Source: Synergistaceae bacterium
Lineage (GTDB): Bacteria > Synergistota > Synergistia > Synergistales > Aminobacteriaceae
Length of the DNA: 6,053 nt
Direction of reading: 5' to 3'
NCBI GenBank assembly: GCA_009784305.1
Contig: WRBZ01000066.1
Location: 1-6,053, forward strand
Shown here: positions 1 to 4,929 of the stretch, piece by piece
How the letters are laid out: every line of letters begins with the position of its first letter
How positions within the stretch are numbered: the first letter of the stretch is position 1
Position numbers and translations under genes: made by a program
Notes under the pieces: generated by a model
The model's database searches: none
What the model saw: only the letters and a program-made list of their open reading frames with translations
What the model was told of the DNA's origin: nothing

Positions 1-1
1 T

Positions 2-337
2 GTCCCTTGCGGCGTCCCGTTGGGTAAGGATACAAAACCACCAAAAACAAATGATCAACAGAAAACTGATATTAAAAAAATGATACCCAAATTCGGCAAA
101 ATTTCGTTGCAACACCAAAGAGCGGGAAGAGGGGGAAGAACGGTCACGTTGGTATCTATATCAGGAGAGCCCGTGCAGAATCTTGAAGCTTTTCTCAAAG
201 AACTGAAAAAATCGCTTGGATGCGGAGGGCAAATAGAGGATGGGAGAATCGTACTTCAGGGGGAAATAGCGGACAGAGCTGCCGAATGGTTCATAAAGAT
301 GGGAGCGAAATCAGTAATAAATGCGCAAAAAAAGTAG
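2..337 (+). CDS. yciH: SUI1/eIF1-family translation factor (YciH-like), 5' end cut by window
   Basis: The frame is open from the window edge to a TAG at 335-337, so the true start probably lies outside. A TTG at 20-22 is in frame but has no Shine-Dalgarno sequence before it, and the preceding residues (VPCGVPLG) read as coding. Counting from that TTG, a basic linker (about 1-25) precedes a SUI1 domain (about 26-105). The domain shows RAGRGGRTVT (34-43), SLGCGGQIEDG (65-75) and IVLQGE (77-82), the pattern of E. coli YciH and archaeal/eukaryal eIF1. The family binds the 30S P-site region and affects start-site fidelity; E. coli YciH is linked to translation inhibition under stress. These roles are family knowledge, not shown here. 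The Pro-Cys-Gly at the edge may belong to a short N-terminal cysteine motif whose other half is outside the window. Confidence 0.85.
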   Translation, partial: VPCGVPLGKDTKPPKTNDQQKTDIKKMIPKFGKISLQHQRAGRGGRTVTLVSISGEPVQNLEAFLKELKKSLGCGGQIEDGRIVLQGEIADRAAEWFIKMGAKSVINAQKK

Positions 338-365
338 GGACGCACTACTGAGCGTCCCGCTTTTT
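337..365. terminator. Probable bidirectional intrinsic terminator between yciH-like gene and hcp
   Basis: A perfect 7-bp GC-rich stem, GGGACGC (337-343) and GCGTCCC (352-358), encloses the 8-nt loop ACTACTGA. On the plus strand GC and then TTTTT (361-365) follow. On the minus strand TAC and a run of seven T follow (complement of the A run at 327-333). The stem begins on the last base of the yciH-like stop codon and lies 39 nt beyond the hcp stop, so it can end both converging transcripts. Confidence 0.8.
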
Positions 366-403
366 ACAACCGCATTGAATGAATCACATATATTAAATAA
401 AGA

Positions 404-1987
404 CTATCCTAACATTTTCTTCAGGTCAGCTTTTGGCGTGGAAATAGGTGTAAGATTAAATTTTTTCACAAGCACGTTCAGGATGATGGGGGATATAAAC
501 GCCGGTATGCTCGGTCCGATATAGATATTCTTGAGCCCGAGCGAAAGCAGCGTCAGCAGGATACAGACCGCCTTTTGTTCATACCATGAAAGCACTAATG
601 TCAGCGGCAGTTCGTTGATAGAGCATTTAAAAGCTTCACCCAAAGCGACAGCGACTTTTATCGCGCTGTATGCATCGTTGCATTGCCCCATATCCATGAT
701 TCTTGGTATCCCGCCAATTTTACCCAAATTAAGGTCATTGAAACGGTATTTTCCGCAGGCAAGAGTGAGTATAACGGTGTCCTTAGGCGATTGCTTTACA
801 AATTCCGTGTAGTAATTTCTGCCCGGCTTCGCGCCGTCGCAGCCGCCCACAAGGAAGAAATGCCTGATAGCTCCGACTTTTACAGCTTCAATTAATTTAT
901 CGGCAACCGATAACACAGCGTTTCTTGCGTAGCCGGTTGTCAACGTGCCACCGCCGTTGATCCCGGTCATTTTGCGCATCTCTTTGTAACCGCCAAGCGA
1001 GAGCGCCTTATGGATAACGGGTGTAAAATCCTTATCATCACCGATGTGCGTTACTCCCGGATATGATACTATCGAAGTAGTAAAAACCCTGTCGGCATAG
1101 CTTGGTTTTACAGGCATAATGCAGTTTGTCGTAAACAGAACGGGCGCCGGGATGTTTTCAAACTCGCTCTGCTGGTTCTGCCATGCCGTGCCAAAATTAC
1201 CTTTGAGGTGTGGATACTGTTTTAATCCCAGATAACCGTGCGCGGGCAACATTTCACTGTGCGTGTAGATATTGACGCTCTTGCCCTGCGTCTGTTCCAA
1301 AAGCAGTTTAAGGTCGCGCAAATCGTGGCCTGAAATGACGATAAACGGACCGGGTTCAATATTACAACTTACTTCTACGGGCACAGGGTTTCCGAATGCG
1401 CCTGTATTAGCTGAGTTGAGCAGCCCCATGCATTTCAAGTTGACTATGCCAAGTTCCATTATAAGTTCGAGCAGTTCATTGGCGGTTTTTTCCTCGCCAA
1501 GCGCAAATAACCCTTTATGGAAAAAGTTGTTGACCGTATCATCGGTTTTGCCCAAAACACGGGCATGATGCGCATAAGCAGCCATACCGCGCATTCCGAA
1601 CAGTAAAAGCGATTTCAGAGAGCGTATATCCTCTTTCTCCTCCCAAAGATCCGCCATGTTGTAACTGTCGTTTTCCCCGCACGACAAAGCGCATGCGCTG
1701 CACTGCGGTATAAATTTTGACTTTGTATATTTGACAGTCTCAATTTGGTGCCGTATGTTTTCATCGTTAAAGTTCACATTGGTTACAGTTGTAAACAGAC
1801 TGTCAATTATTACTCTGTTTGTGATTTCACAGGGAACGTTTCCCATTGTAGCTCTTGCAAGCCCTATAAGCTCCCCGGTAAGCTTGTCTTGCAGATTGGC
1901 GGTGTTCACTTTTTTGCCGCACACACCGCCTGATGTGCAGCCTTTCCCTTGTGCTGTTTGTTCACATTGAAAACAAAACATTGACAT
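404..1987 (-). CDS. hcp: Hybrid-cluster protein (Hcp), class I type; NO reductase/hydroxylamine reductase
   Basis: The product is a 527-aa cytoplasmic protein. N-terminal cysteines C5, C8, C17 and C23 have CX2CX8CX5C spacing. This is the [4Fe-4S] arrangement of Hcp from strict anaerobes, not the CX2CX11CX6C [2Fe-2S] form of E. coli. All seven hybrid-cluster ligands are visible: H221 (GHDLRDL), E245 (HSEMLPAHGY), C289 (TTNC), C383 (GGCDGA, the persulfide position), C411 (LACGKYRF), C436 (GQCND) and E470 (WYEQKAV). They sit at near-constant offset from the Desulfovibrio vulgaris ligands. The protein is only about 25 residues shorter than D. vulgaris Hcp, so it is not the strongly shortened class III form. 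Hcp reduces NO to N2O with high affinity; hydroxylamine reduction is the older assigned activity. The first ATG (1985-1987) lies 7 nt from GGAGGA, whereas the in-frame ATG two codons later is too far away. The gene follows frdX by 20 nt and is probably cotranscribed with it. Confidence 0.97.
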   Translation of the reverse strand: MSMFCFQCEQTAQGKGCTSGGVCGKKVNTANLQDKLTGELIGLARATMGNVPCEITNRVIIDSLFTTVTNVNFNDENIRHQIETVKYTKSKFIPQCSACALSCGENDSYNMADLWEEKEDIRSLKSLLLFGMRGMAAYAHHARVLGKTDDTVNNFFHKGLFALGEEKTANELLELIMELGIVNLKCMGLLNSANTGAFGNPVPVEVSCNIEPGPFIVISGHDLRDLKLLLEQTQGKSVNIYTHSEMLPAHGYLGLKQYPHLKGNFGTAWQNQQSEFENIPAPVLFTTNCIMPVKPSYADRVFTTSIVSYPGVTHIGDDKDFTPVIHKALSLGGYKEMRKMTGINGGGTLTTGYARNAVLSVADKLIEAVKVGAIRHFFLVGGCDGAKPGRNYYTEFVKQSPKDTVILTLACGKYRFNDLNLGKIGGIPRIMDMGQCNDAYSAIKVAVALGEAFKCSINELPLTLVLSWYEQKAVCILLTLLSLGLKNIYIGPSIPAFISPIILNVLVKKFNLTPISTPKADLKKMLG

Positions 1988-1994
1988 AGTACAT

Positions 1995-2000
1995 TCCTCC
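1995..2000 (-). promoter_or_regulatory. Ribosome binding site of hcp
   Basis: On the minus strand GGAGGA is followed by the 7-nt spacer ATGTACT and then ATG at 1987-1985. This strong site favours the first of two nearby in-frame ATGs and would give hcp efficient independent initiation downstream of frdX. Confidence 0.85.
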
Positions 2001-2007
2001 TTTTTTT

Positions 2008-2706
2008 TTATATTATTCCGCCATCTGTCGAGAAAGTCACGACCTGGCTCGGAATTAGTTTTTCAGAATTCTTCAAGGCATTTTTTACAGCGCTTTCGAT
2101 CCCGCTGCAACAAGGAACTTCCATTCTCGCAATTGTCACGGATTTAATGTCGTTCAGTTTGAAAATTGCGGTCAGTTTTTCGGAATAATCCACTTCATCG
2201 AGTTTCGGGCAGCCGATAACAGTTATTTTGCCCTTCATATATTTGGCGTGAAAATCGCCGTAGGCATAAGCGGCACAGTCAGCCGCGATGAGTAAATCCG
2301 CGTCATTGAAATATGGAGCGGTGTGCGGCACAAGTTTTATTTGAACCGGCCATTGGTTGAGATGGGTTTCTGCTGATGATTGTTCATTCACCGCTTCACA
2401 GTGTATTTCGCGCTTGATCTGCTTTGAATGTGTGCCGGGGCAGCCGCAGTCTAAAGTATCAGTCTGTTTGTTTCCCATATTGGCTCTTGCAGCAGCTTCA
2501 TCAAACTCCACCGCTTCCCGTTCTTCAAATGAAATTGCTTCCATCGGGCATACAGGTAAACAGTCTCCAAGCCCGTCGCAGTAATCATCACACAGCAGTT
2601 TTGCCTTTCCGTCAACGATGCCTATTGCCCCTTCATGACAGGCCGATACGCACAAGCCGCAGCCGTTACATTTGCTTTCATCGATCTTAATAATTTTTCG
2701 AATCAT
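2008..2706 (-). CDS. frdX: Two-[4Fe-4S] ferredoxin fused to a cysteine-containing domain, Hcp partner (FrdX-like)
   Basis: The product is a 232-aa soluble protein. Residues 1-60 form a dicluster ferredoxin. The first cluster motif is canonical: C13, C16, C19, C23 (CNGCGLCVSAC). The second is unusual: C39, C43, C49, C53 (CX3CX5CX3CP). From about residue 85 a second domain carries C87 and C89 (CGCPG), C103, C144 (AADCAAYAYGDFH), C166 (GCPKLDE) and the pair C189-C190 (PCCSG). This is more cysteine than two clusters need, so a further metal or redox site is possible. In comparative studies of HcpR regulons, a ferredoxin fused to an uncharacterised domain next to hcp is called frdX. Here it is the promoter-proximal gene, 20 nt ahead of hcp. 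I infer that it delivers electrons to Hcp or matures it. ATG at 2706-2704 follows GGGGAG by 6 nt. The gene name is less certain than the domain content. Confidence 0.88.
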   Translation of the reverse strand: MIRKIIKIDESKCNGCGLCVSACHEGAIGIVDGKAKLLCDDYCDGLGDCLPVCPMEAISFEEREAVEFDEAAARANMGNKQTDTLDCGCPGTHSKQIKREIHCEAVNEQSSAETHLNQWPVQIKLVPHTAPYFNDADLLIAADCAAYAYGDFHAKYMKGKITVIGCPKLDEVDYSEKLTAIFKLNDIKSVTIARMEVPCCSGIESAVKNALKNSEKLIPSQVVTFSTDGGII

Positions 2707-2712
2707 GTTTAT

Positions 2713-2718
2713 CTCCCC
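2713..2718 (-). promoter_or_regulatory. Ribosome binding site of frdX-like gene
   Basis: On the minus strand GGGGAG is followed by the 6-nt spacer ATAAAC and the ATG at 2706-2704. It supports this ATG as the start of the frdX-like gene. Confidence 0.75.
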
Positions 2719-2719
2719 T

Positions 2720-2748
2720 TTTATTTGTTATGGACAGTGTATTATAAT
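2720..2748 (+). promoter_or_regulatory. Possible promoter of hcpR
   Basis: A perfect -10 box TATAAT lies at 2743-2748 on the plus strand. At 17-bp spacing the -35 position (2720-2725) reads TTTATT, a poor match, so the promoter is weak or assisted. A start site near 2755 would put the palindrome at 2763-2778 just downstream of +1, a position suited to autorepression. Confidence 0.5.
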
Positions 2749-2771
2749 GAAAACAATAAGTCTGTTGTAAA
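2741..2771 (-). promoter_or_regulatory. Possible promoter of the frdX-hcp operon
   Basis: On the minus strand TATAAT reads 2746 to 2741. Upstream, TACAAC (2769-2764, 17-bp spacing) or TTTACA (2771-2766, 19-bp spacing) may serve as a weak -35; both lie inside the palindrome at 2763-2778. A second -10 candidate, TACACT (2741-2736), would put the palindrome centre at about -41.5, the classic class II activator position of Crp/Fnr proteins. Which one is used cannot be told from sequence alone. Confidence 0.5.
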
Positions 2772-2778
2772 TACAACA
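2763..2778. promoter_or_regulatory. Candidate HcpR operator, 16-bp palindrome
   Basis: TGTTGTA-AA-TACAACA is a perfect 7-bp inverted repeat with a 2-bp centre. It lies in the 85-bp spacer between the divergent frdX-hcp operon and the Crp/Fnr-type regulator. Size and symmetry suit a dimeric Crp/Fnr protein, but the half-site matches neither Fnr (TTGAT) nor Crp (TGTGA). It overlaps the likely -35 of the operon and lies 13 nt before the hcpR start codon, so it may serve both promoters. Binding by the adjacent regulator is inferred. Confidence 0.7.
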
Positions 2779-2791
2779 AAAGGAGAATCAA

Positions 2792-3454
2792 ATGAATAGA
2801 ATTTTAGAAATTTTTGACGTAGCAAAGAAAAATCCTTTATTTCTCGGAGTTGCTTGCAGTGATTTCGAGCGGATGCTGAATTGTTTATCGCCAAAAACAG
2901 CTTGTTATAAGAAAGATGATGTAATACTGATGTCCGGGGACACGGTAAACTTTGTGTATTTGGTTTTATCGGGCGGTGCTAAACTCGTAAAGGAAGATGC
3001 CAACGGCAATATTACCATCATCGTGGAATTATCGGTATCTGAAACATTCGGAGAAGCTTTTGCCTGCGCTGCTGCTTCACCAAGTTCAGTTTCTTTACTG
3101 GCTTCGGATGATACGGAAATCCTGTTTATGAACTATAAGAAAATCATCACGTCATGTACCGCTGCGTGTCCTTTTCATGCAAAGCTGATAGAGAATATGC
3201 TTAAAATGATTGCCAAAAAAACTCTGATACTCGACCAAAAGATCGAGATACTATCCAAGCGTACTACCAGGGAAAAATTACTGTGTTTCTTCGATATTCA
3301 AAGAGGAGCCGGGAGAATATTCACAATACCTTTTAACCGCGAGGAATTGGCGTGTTATCTTTGCGTTGACCGTAGCGCCATGTCAAATGAGCTTTGTAAA
3401 ATGCGTGATGAGGGATTGATCAATTTTCAGAAGAACAGATTTGAAATCCTTTAA
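2792..3454 (+). CDS. hcpR: Crp/Fnr-family transcriptional regulator, probable HcpR
   Basis: The product is a 220-aa cytoplasmic DNA-binding protein of normal family length. Residues about 15-115 form the Crp-type beta-roll sensor domain, about 120-155 the dimerisation helix, and about 165-220 the winged helix-turn-helix with recognition segment VDRSAMSNELCKM (182-194). In the phosphate-binding cassette (GEAF..., from 87) the Crp arginine/serine pair aligns with S98-S99. cAMP is therefore an unlikely ligand. There is no Fnr-type N-terminal cysteine cluster. HcpR proteins activate hcp in response to NO, some through heme; which cofactor applies here cannot be read from sequence. Divergent placement next to frdX-hcp with a shared palindrome is the main reason for the HcpR call. 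ATG at 2792 lies 6 nt after AGGAG (2781-2785). No clear terminator follows. Confidence 0.85.
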   Translation: MNRILEIFDVAKKNPLFLGVACSDFERMLNCLSPKTACYKKDDVILMSGDTVNFVYLVLSGGAKLVKEDANGNITIIVELSVSETFGEAFACAAASPSSVSLLASDDTEILFMNYKKIITSCTAACPFHAKLIENMLKMIAKKTLILDQKIEILSKRTTREKLLCFFDIQRGAGRIFTIPFNREELACYLCVDRSAMSNELCKMRDEGLINFQKNRFEIL

Positions 3455-3461
3455 TTTATGC

Positions 3462-3644
3462 TCAAACTGCTGATGAGCCAAAACCTTTGGACAGCTTATC
3501 AATTCCTAAACGGATTATCTTTTCACTTTTACTGCCGCGAAGCGTGTCGATAACCATCTTCAACCAAATCGCTCTTTCAAACGTTAAACGCAGGACAGAA
3601 TCTTTTACGCGATGATCGTAATGCCGACTGTTTTAAAATTTCAT
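3462..3644 (-). pseudogene. Small unidentified frame of 60 codons interrupted by TAA at codon 4
   Basis: On the minus strand ATG (3644-3642) begins M-K-F, then TAA at 3635-3633. The same frame then stays open for 56 codons (3632-3465) and ends in TGA (3464-3462). The translation after the stop looks like real protein: it starts NSRHYDHRVKDSVLRL, continues through an amphipathic stretch with RAIWLKMVIDTLRG, and ends with SEKIIRLGIDKLSKG and a short tail. It is basic and predicted largely helical, with a mixed composition unlike the AT-rich sequence above it. GGA just before the ATG is too close for a good ribosome binding site. It may be a decayed small gene, a remnant of a longer one, or a chance frame. 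Initiation inside it (for example the ATG at 3557-3555) has no evident ribosome binding site. I do not recognise the family. Confidence 0.4.
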
Positions 3645-3712
3645 ATTCCGTTTATATTAAAGAACTCTCTAAGATTATAGCTCTAATTCTTTTTGCGTAT
3701 GCTCCATTTTTC

Positions 3713-3741
3713 TTGAGTTTTCAATTCGTTTCTGCAATAAT
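3713..3741 (+). promoter_or_regulatory. Predicted sigma-A-type promoter of the membrane protein/methyltransferase operon
   Basis: TTGAGT (3713-3718, 4 of 6 to TTGACA) is separated by exactly 17 bp from AATAAT (3736-3741, 5 of 6 to TATAAT). The bases before the -10 are TGC, giving an extended -10 (TGN). Transcription would start near 3748, leaving a leader of about 40 nt before the gene at 3787. Confidence 0.6.
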
Positions 3742-3743
3742 CA

Positions 3744-3761
3744 GGAACAGGTATATGTTCC
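3744..3761. promoter_or_regulatory. Inverted repeat over the predicted start site, possible operator or leader hairpin
   Basis: GGAACA (3744-3749) and TGTTCC (3756-3761) form a perfect 6-bp inverted repeat around GGTATA. It begins 2 nt after the predicted -10 box and covers the predicted +1. That location suits a repressor operator; as RNA it could form only a small hairpin if transcription begins early enough. It is not a LexA box, because the GAAC and GTTC halves are 8 nt apart instead of 4. Confidence 0.45.
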
Positions 3762-3786
3762 ATAAAATGATGAAAGCAGGTAAAAA

Positions 3787-3996
3787 ATGATCTGGGGAAC
3801 GCTGATGAGGTTTATTCTGTTTTGTATTGTTGTGTTCGCGCTCGCAAAGTTTATAAGAAGAAAACGAGCATGCCTGCCGCGTGGCTGCTCCGCCTGCGGG
3901 CGATGTCCGCGACCACACAACAGGAAAACCGTAATGAATGAAAGTGAAGATGTTGAAGCACCTGTTTTTGACATTGAAGTAAAAAATGAAAAATAA
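3787..3996 (+). CDS. Small single-span membrane protein with a cysteine cluster (FeoB-associated-like)
   Basis: The product has 69 residues. One hydrophobic span (about 7-23, RFILFCIVVFALAKF) is followed by the basic stop-transfer stretch RRKR, predicting a cytoplasmic C-terminus. Directly after it lie C29, C34, C37 and C40 (CX4CX2CX2CP), able to bind a metal or iron-sulfur centre. The tail (about 50-69) is acidic. The layout recalls the short FeoB-associated Cys-rich membrane proteins of Firmicutes, but there is no feoB here and the tail differs, so this is only a resemblance. An in-frame TAA at 3781-3783 excludes any start upstream of 3787. ATG at 3787 has AGG 6 nt before it. Met7 (3805) has GGGGA 6 nt before it and is an alternative start that keeps the whole membrane span. 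The 3' end overlaps the methyltransferase by 11 nt, so the two are translationally coupled. Confidence 0.65.
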   Translation: MIWGTLMRFILFCIVVFALAKFIRRKRACLPRGCSACGRCPRPHNRKTVMNESEDVEAPVFDIEVKNEK

Positions 3997-4765
3997 AACT
4001 GAAGAAAAACTGGCTCTCTCATTAACAGCGGAAACAACAGAACTGCTGCCATTTTTACCTTATCTGCTCCAGGATTTATGGGAATTGGGGAGTAATCCGA
4101 ATGATATGATAAAGCTGATAGAAAAACACTTGCCCATTTCGGAAGATATAAGAATCCTTGATTTAGCGTGCGGTAAAGGCGCGGTATCGGTAAAAATTTC
4201 TCAAAGACTCAATGTCAACGTGTATGGCTTTGATTTGATTCCCGAGTTTATTGAATATGCCAGTAAAAAAGCAAGAGAACTGAATGTTGACTCATTATGT
4301 CATTTTATGACTGCAGACGTAAATGAAATCGTGAATAAAGAAAAAAACTATGATTGTGTTATCTTTGGCGCGGCGGGGAACATTTTAGGCGATCAGCGTG
4401 AGACTTTGACAAAATTGATAAAAACCATCAAGCCTAAAGGGTATATCATAATTGATGACGCATATTTGCCCGAATGTTCCGGCAATGAGGAAATAAAATA
4501 TAAGAATTACGAGTTTTTGACACGTGAACAATGGATGTGCTTGTTTGCAGACAGCGGCTTGGAACTTGTTGAAGAAATACCGGATGTTGAAGGGTATGAT
4601 TTTGATTCAGACAATAAAGCGATTACAATGCGCGCTAATGAATTAATTGCTCAATATCCCGAAAAGCGGGCAATATTTGAAAGATATGCCAACAGCCAGA
4701 TCAATGAATGTGAAGATCTGAAAAATACCCTTACGGCGATTACCTGGATGTTGCGAAGTCATTAA
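3986..4765 (+). CDS. Class I SAM-dependent methyltransferase, substrate unknown
   Basis: The product is a 259-aa soluble protein with a Rossmann-fold methyltransferase core at about 50-155. Motif I is ILDLACGKG (57-65). The acidic residue after strand 2 is D83 (VYGFDLIPE). Motif III has TAD (109-111), post-motif YDCVIF lies at 122-127, and KPKGYIIIDDAY closes the core (149-160). Residues 1-50 form a helical cap. Residues 160-259 form a helical C-terminal part rich in acidic residues, with no domain I can name; it may set the substrate. The family includes small-molecule and protein methyltransferases, and sequence alone does not choose. ATG at 3986 lies inside the last codons of the small membrane protein and has no good ribosome binding site of its own, so translation probably depends on the upstream gene. 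The coding sequence looks more AT-rich than hcp. No T-tract hairpin follows directly. Confidence 0.88.
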   Translation: MKNKTEEKLALSLTAETTELLPFLPYLLQDLWELGSNPNDMIKLIEKHLPISEDIRILDLACGKGAVSVKISQRLNVNVYGFDLIPEFIEYASKKARELNVDSLCHFMTADVNEIVNKEKNYDCVIFGAAGNILGDQRETLTKLIKTIKPKGYIIIDDAYLPECSGNEEIKYKNYEFLTREQWMCLFADSGLELVEEIPDVEGYDFDSDNKAITMRANELIAQYPEKRAIFERYANSQINECEDLKNTLTAITWMLRSH

Positions 4766-4809
4766 CAATTTCCCGCATTAATTTTTTCATTTTTAAATTT
4801 GTATTATCT

Positions 4810-4883
4810 CCATTTTGGAATCATTAAGAATCATGTTCCCTTTCGAGAACCTGATTCTTTGGATTCTTATGGAAACTTTTTCC
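4810..4883. repeat. Long imperfect hairpin in the convergent spacer, with a small adjoining stem
   Basis: Between two convergent genes the sequence folds back on itself in four stacked stems. CCAT (4810-4813) pairs with ATGG (4869-4872), GAATC (4818-4822) with GATTC (4862-4866), AAGAATCA (4826-4833) with TGATTCTT (4852-4859), and GTTC (4835-4838) with GAAC (4847-4850). The loop is 8 nt. A second small stem, GGAAA-CTT-TTTCC, occupies 4871-4883 and shares two bases with the outer stem. Neither strand has a U tract directly after the long stem, so it is not a textbook intrinsic terminator. It may still end transcription from both sides, protect 3' ends, or be a short palindromic repeat element. 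Confidence 0.6.
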
Positions 4884-4929
4884 AAATGCCTATTCGATTT
4901 CAATCTTACGTGAAGTTTCGATATCTGAA

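Larger units (their letters stand above)
3455..3786. other. Gap without an intact gene between hcpR and the membrane-protein operon
   Basis: These 332 bases hold three things described separately: a broken minus-strand frame (3462-3644), a plus-strand promoter (3713-3741) and an inverted repeat over its start site (3744-3761). Plus-strand frames are short; the longest noticed is 31 codons from an ATG at 3458. No tRNA-like fold or strong terminator for hcpR was recognised. Confidence 0.6.

Noticed and set aside
321..524. Plus-strand frame of 67 codons beginning in the end of the yciH-like gene
   Set aside because: It runs through the terminator hairpin and antisense to the 3' end of hcp, has no ribosome binding site, and its product resembles nothing known.
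531..1970. Several plus-strand frames of 62-98 codons
   Set aside because: All are antisense to hcp, whose minus-strand frame has every expected cluster ligand. They are composition shadows.
2001..2009. T run between hcp and frdX as a terminator
   Set aside because: On the transcribed minus strand it is an A run directly before the hcp ribosome binding site, with no hairpin; it is a leader, not a terminator.
2763..2778. Canonical Fnr or Crp site
   Set aside because: The half-site TGTTGTA with a 2-bp centre fits neither TTGAT-N4-ATCAA nor TGTGA-N6-TCACA, so I call it only a candidate HcpR-type operator.
3744..3761. LexA/SOS box
   Set aside because: Gram-positive LexA sites are GAAC-N4-GTTC. 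Here the halves are separated by 8 bases, and no SOS gene follows.
3741..4052. Minus-strand frame of 103 codons (and a shorter one at 3721-3918)
   Set aside because: It lies antisense to the small membrane protein and the methyltransferase start. The plus strand has the promoter, membrane span and cysteine motif, and the reverse product has no recognisable feature.
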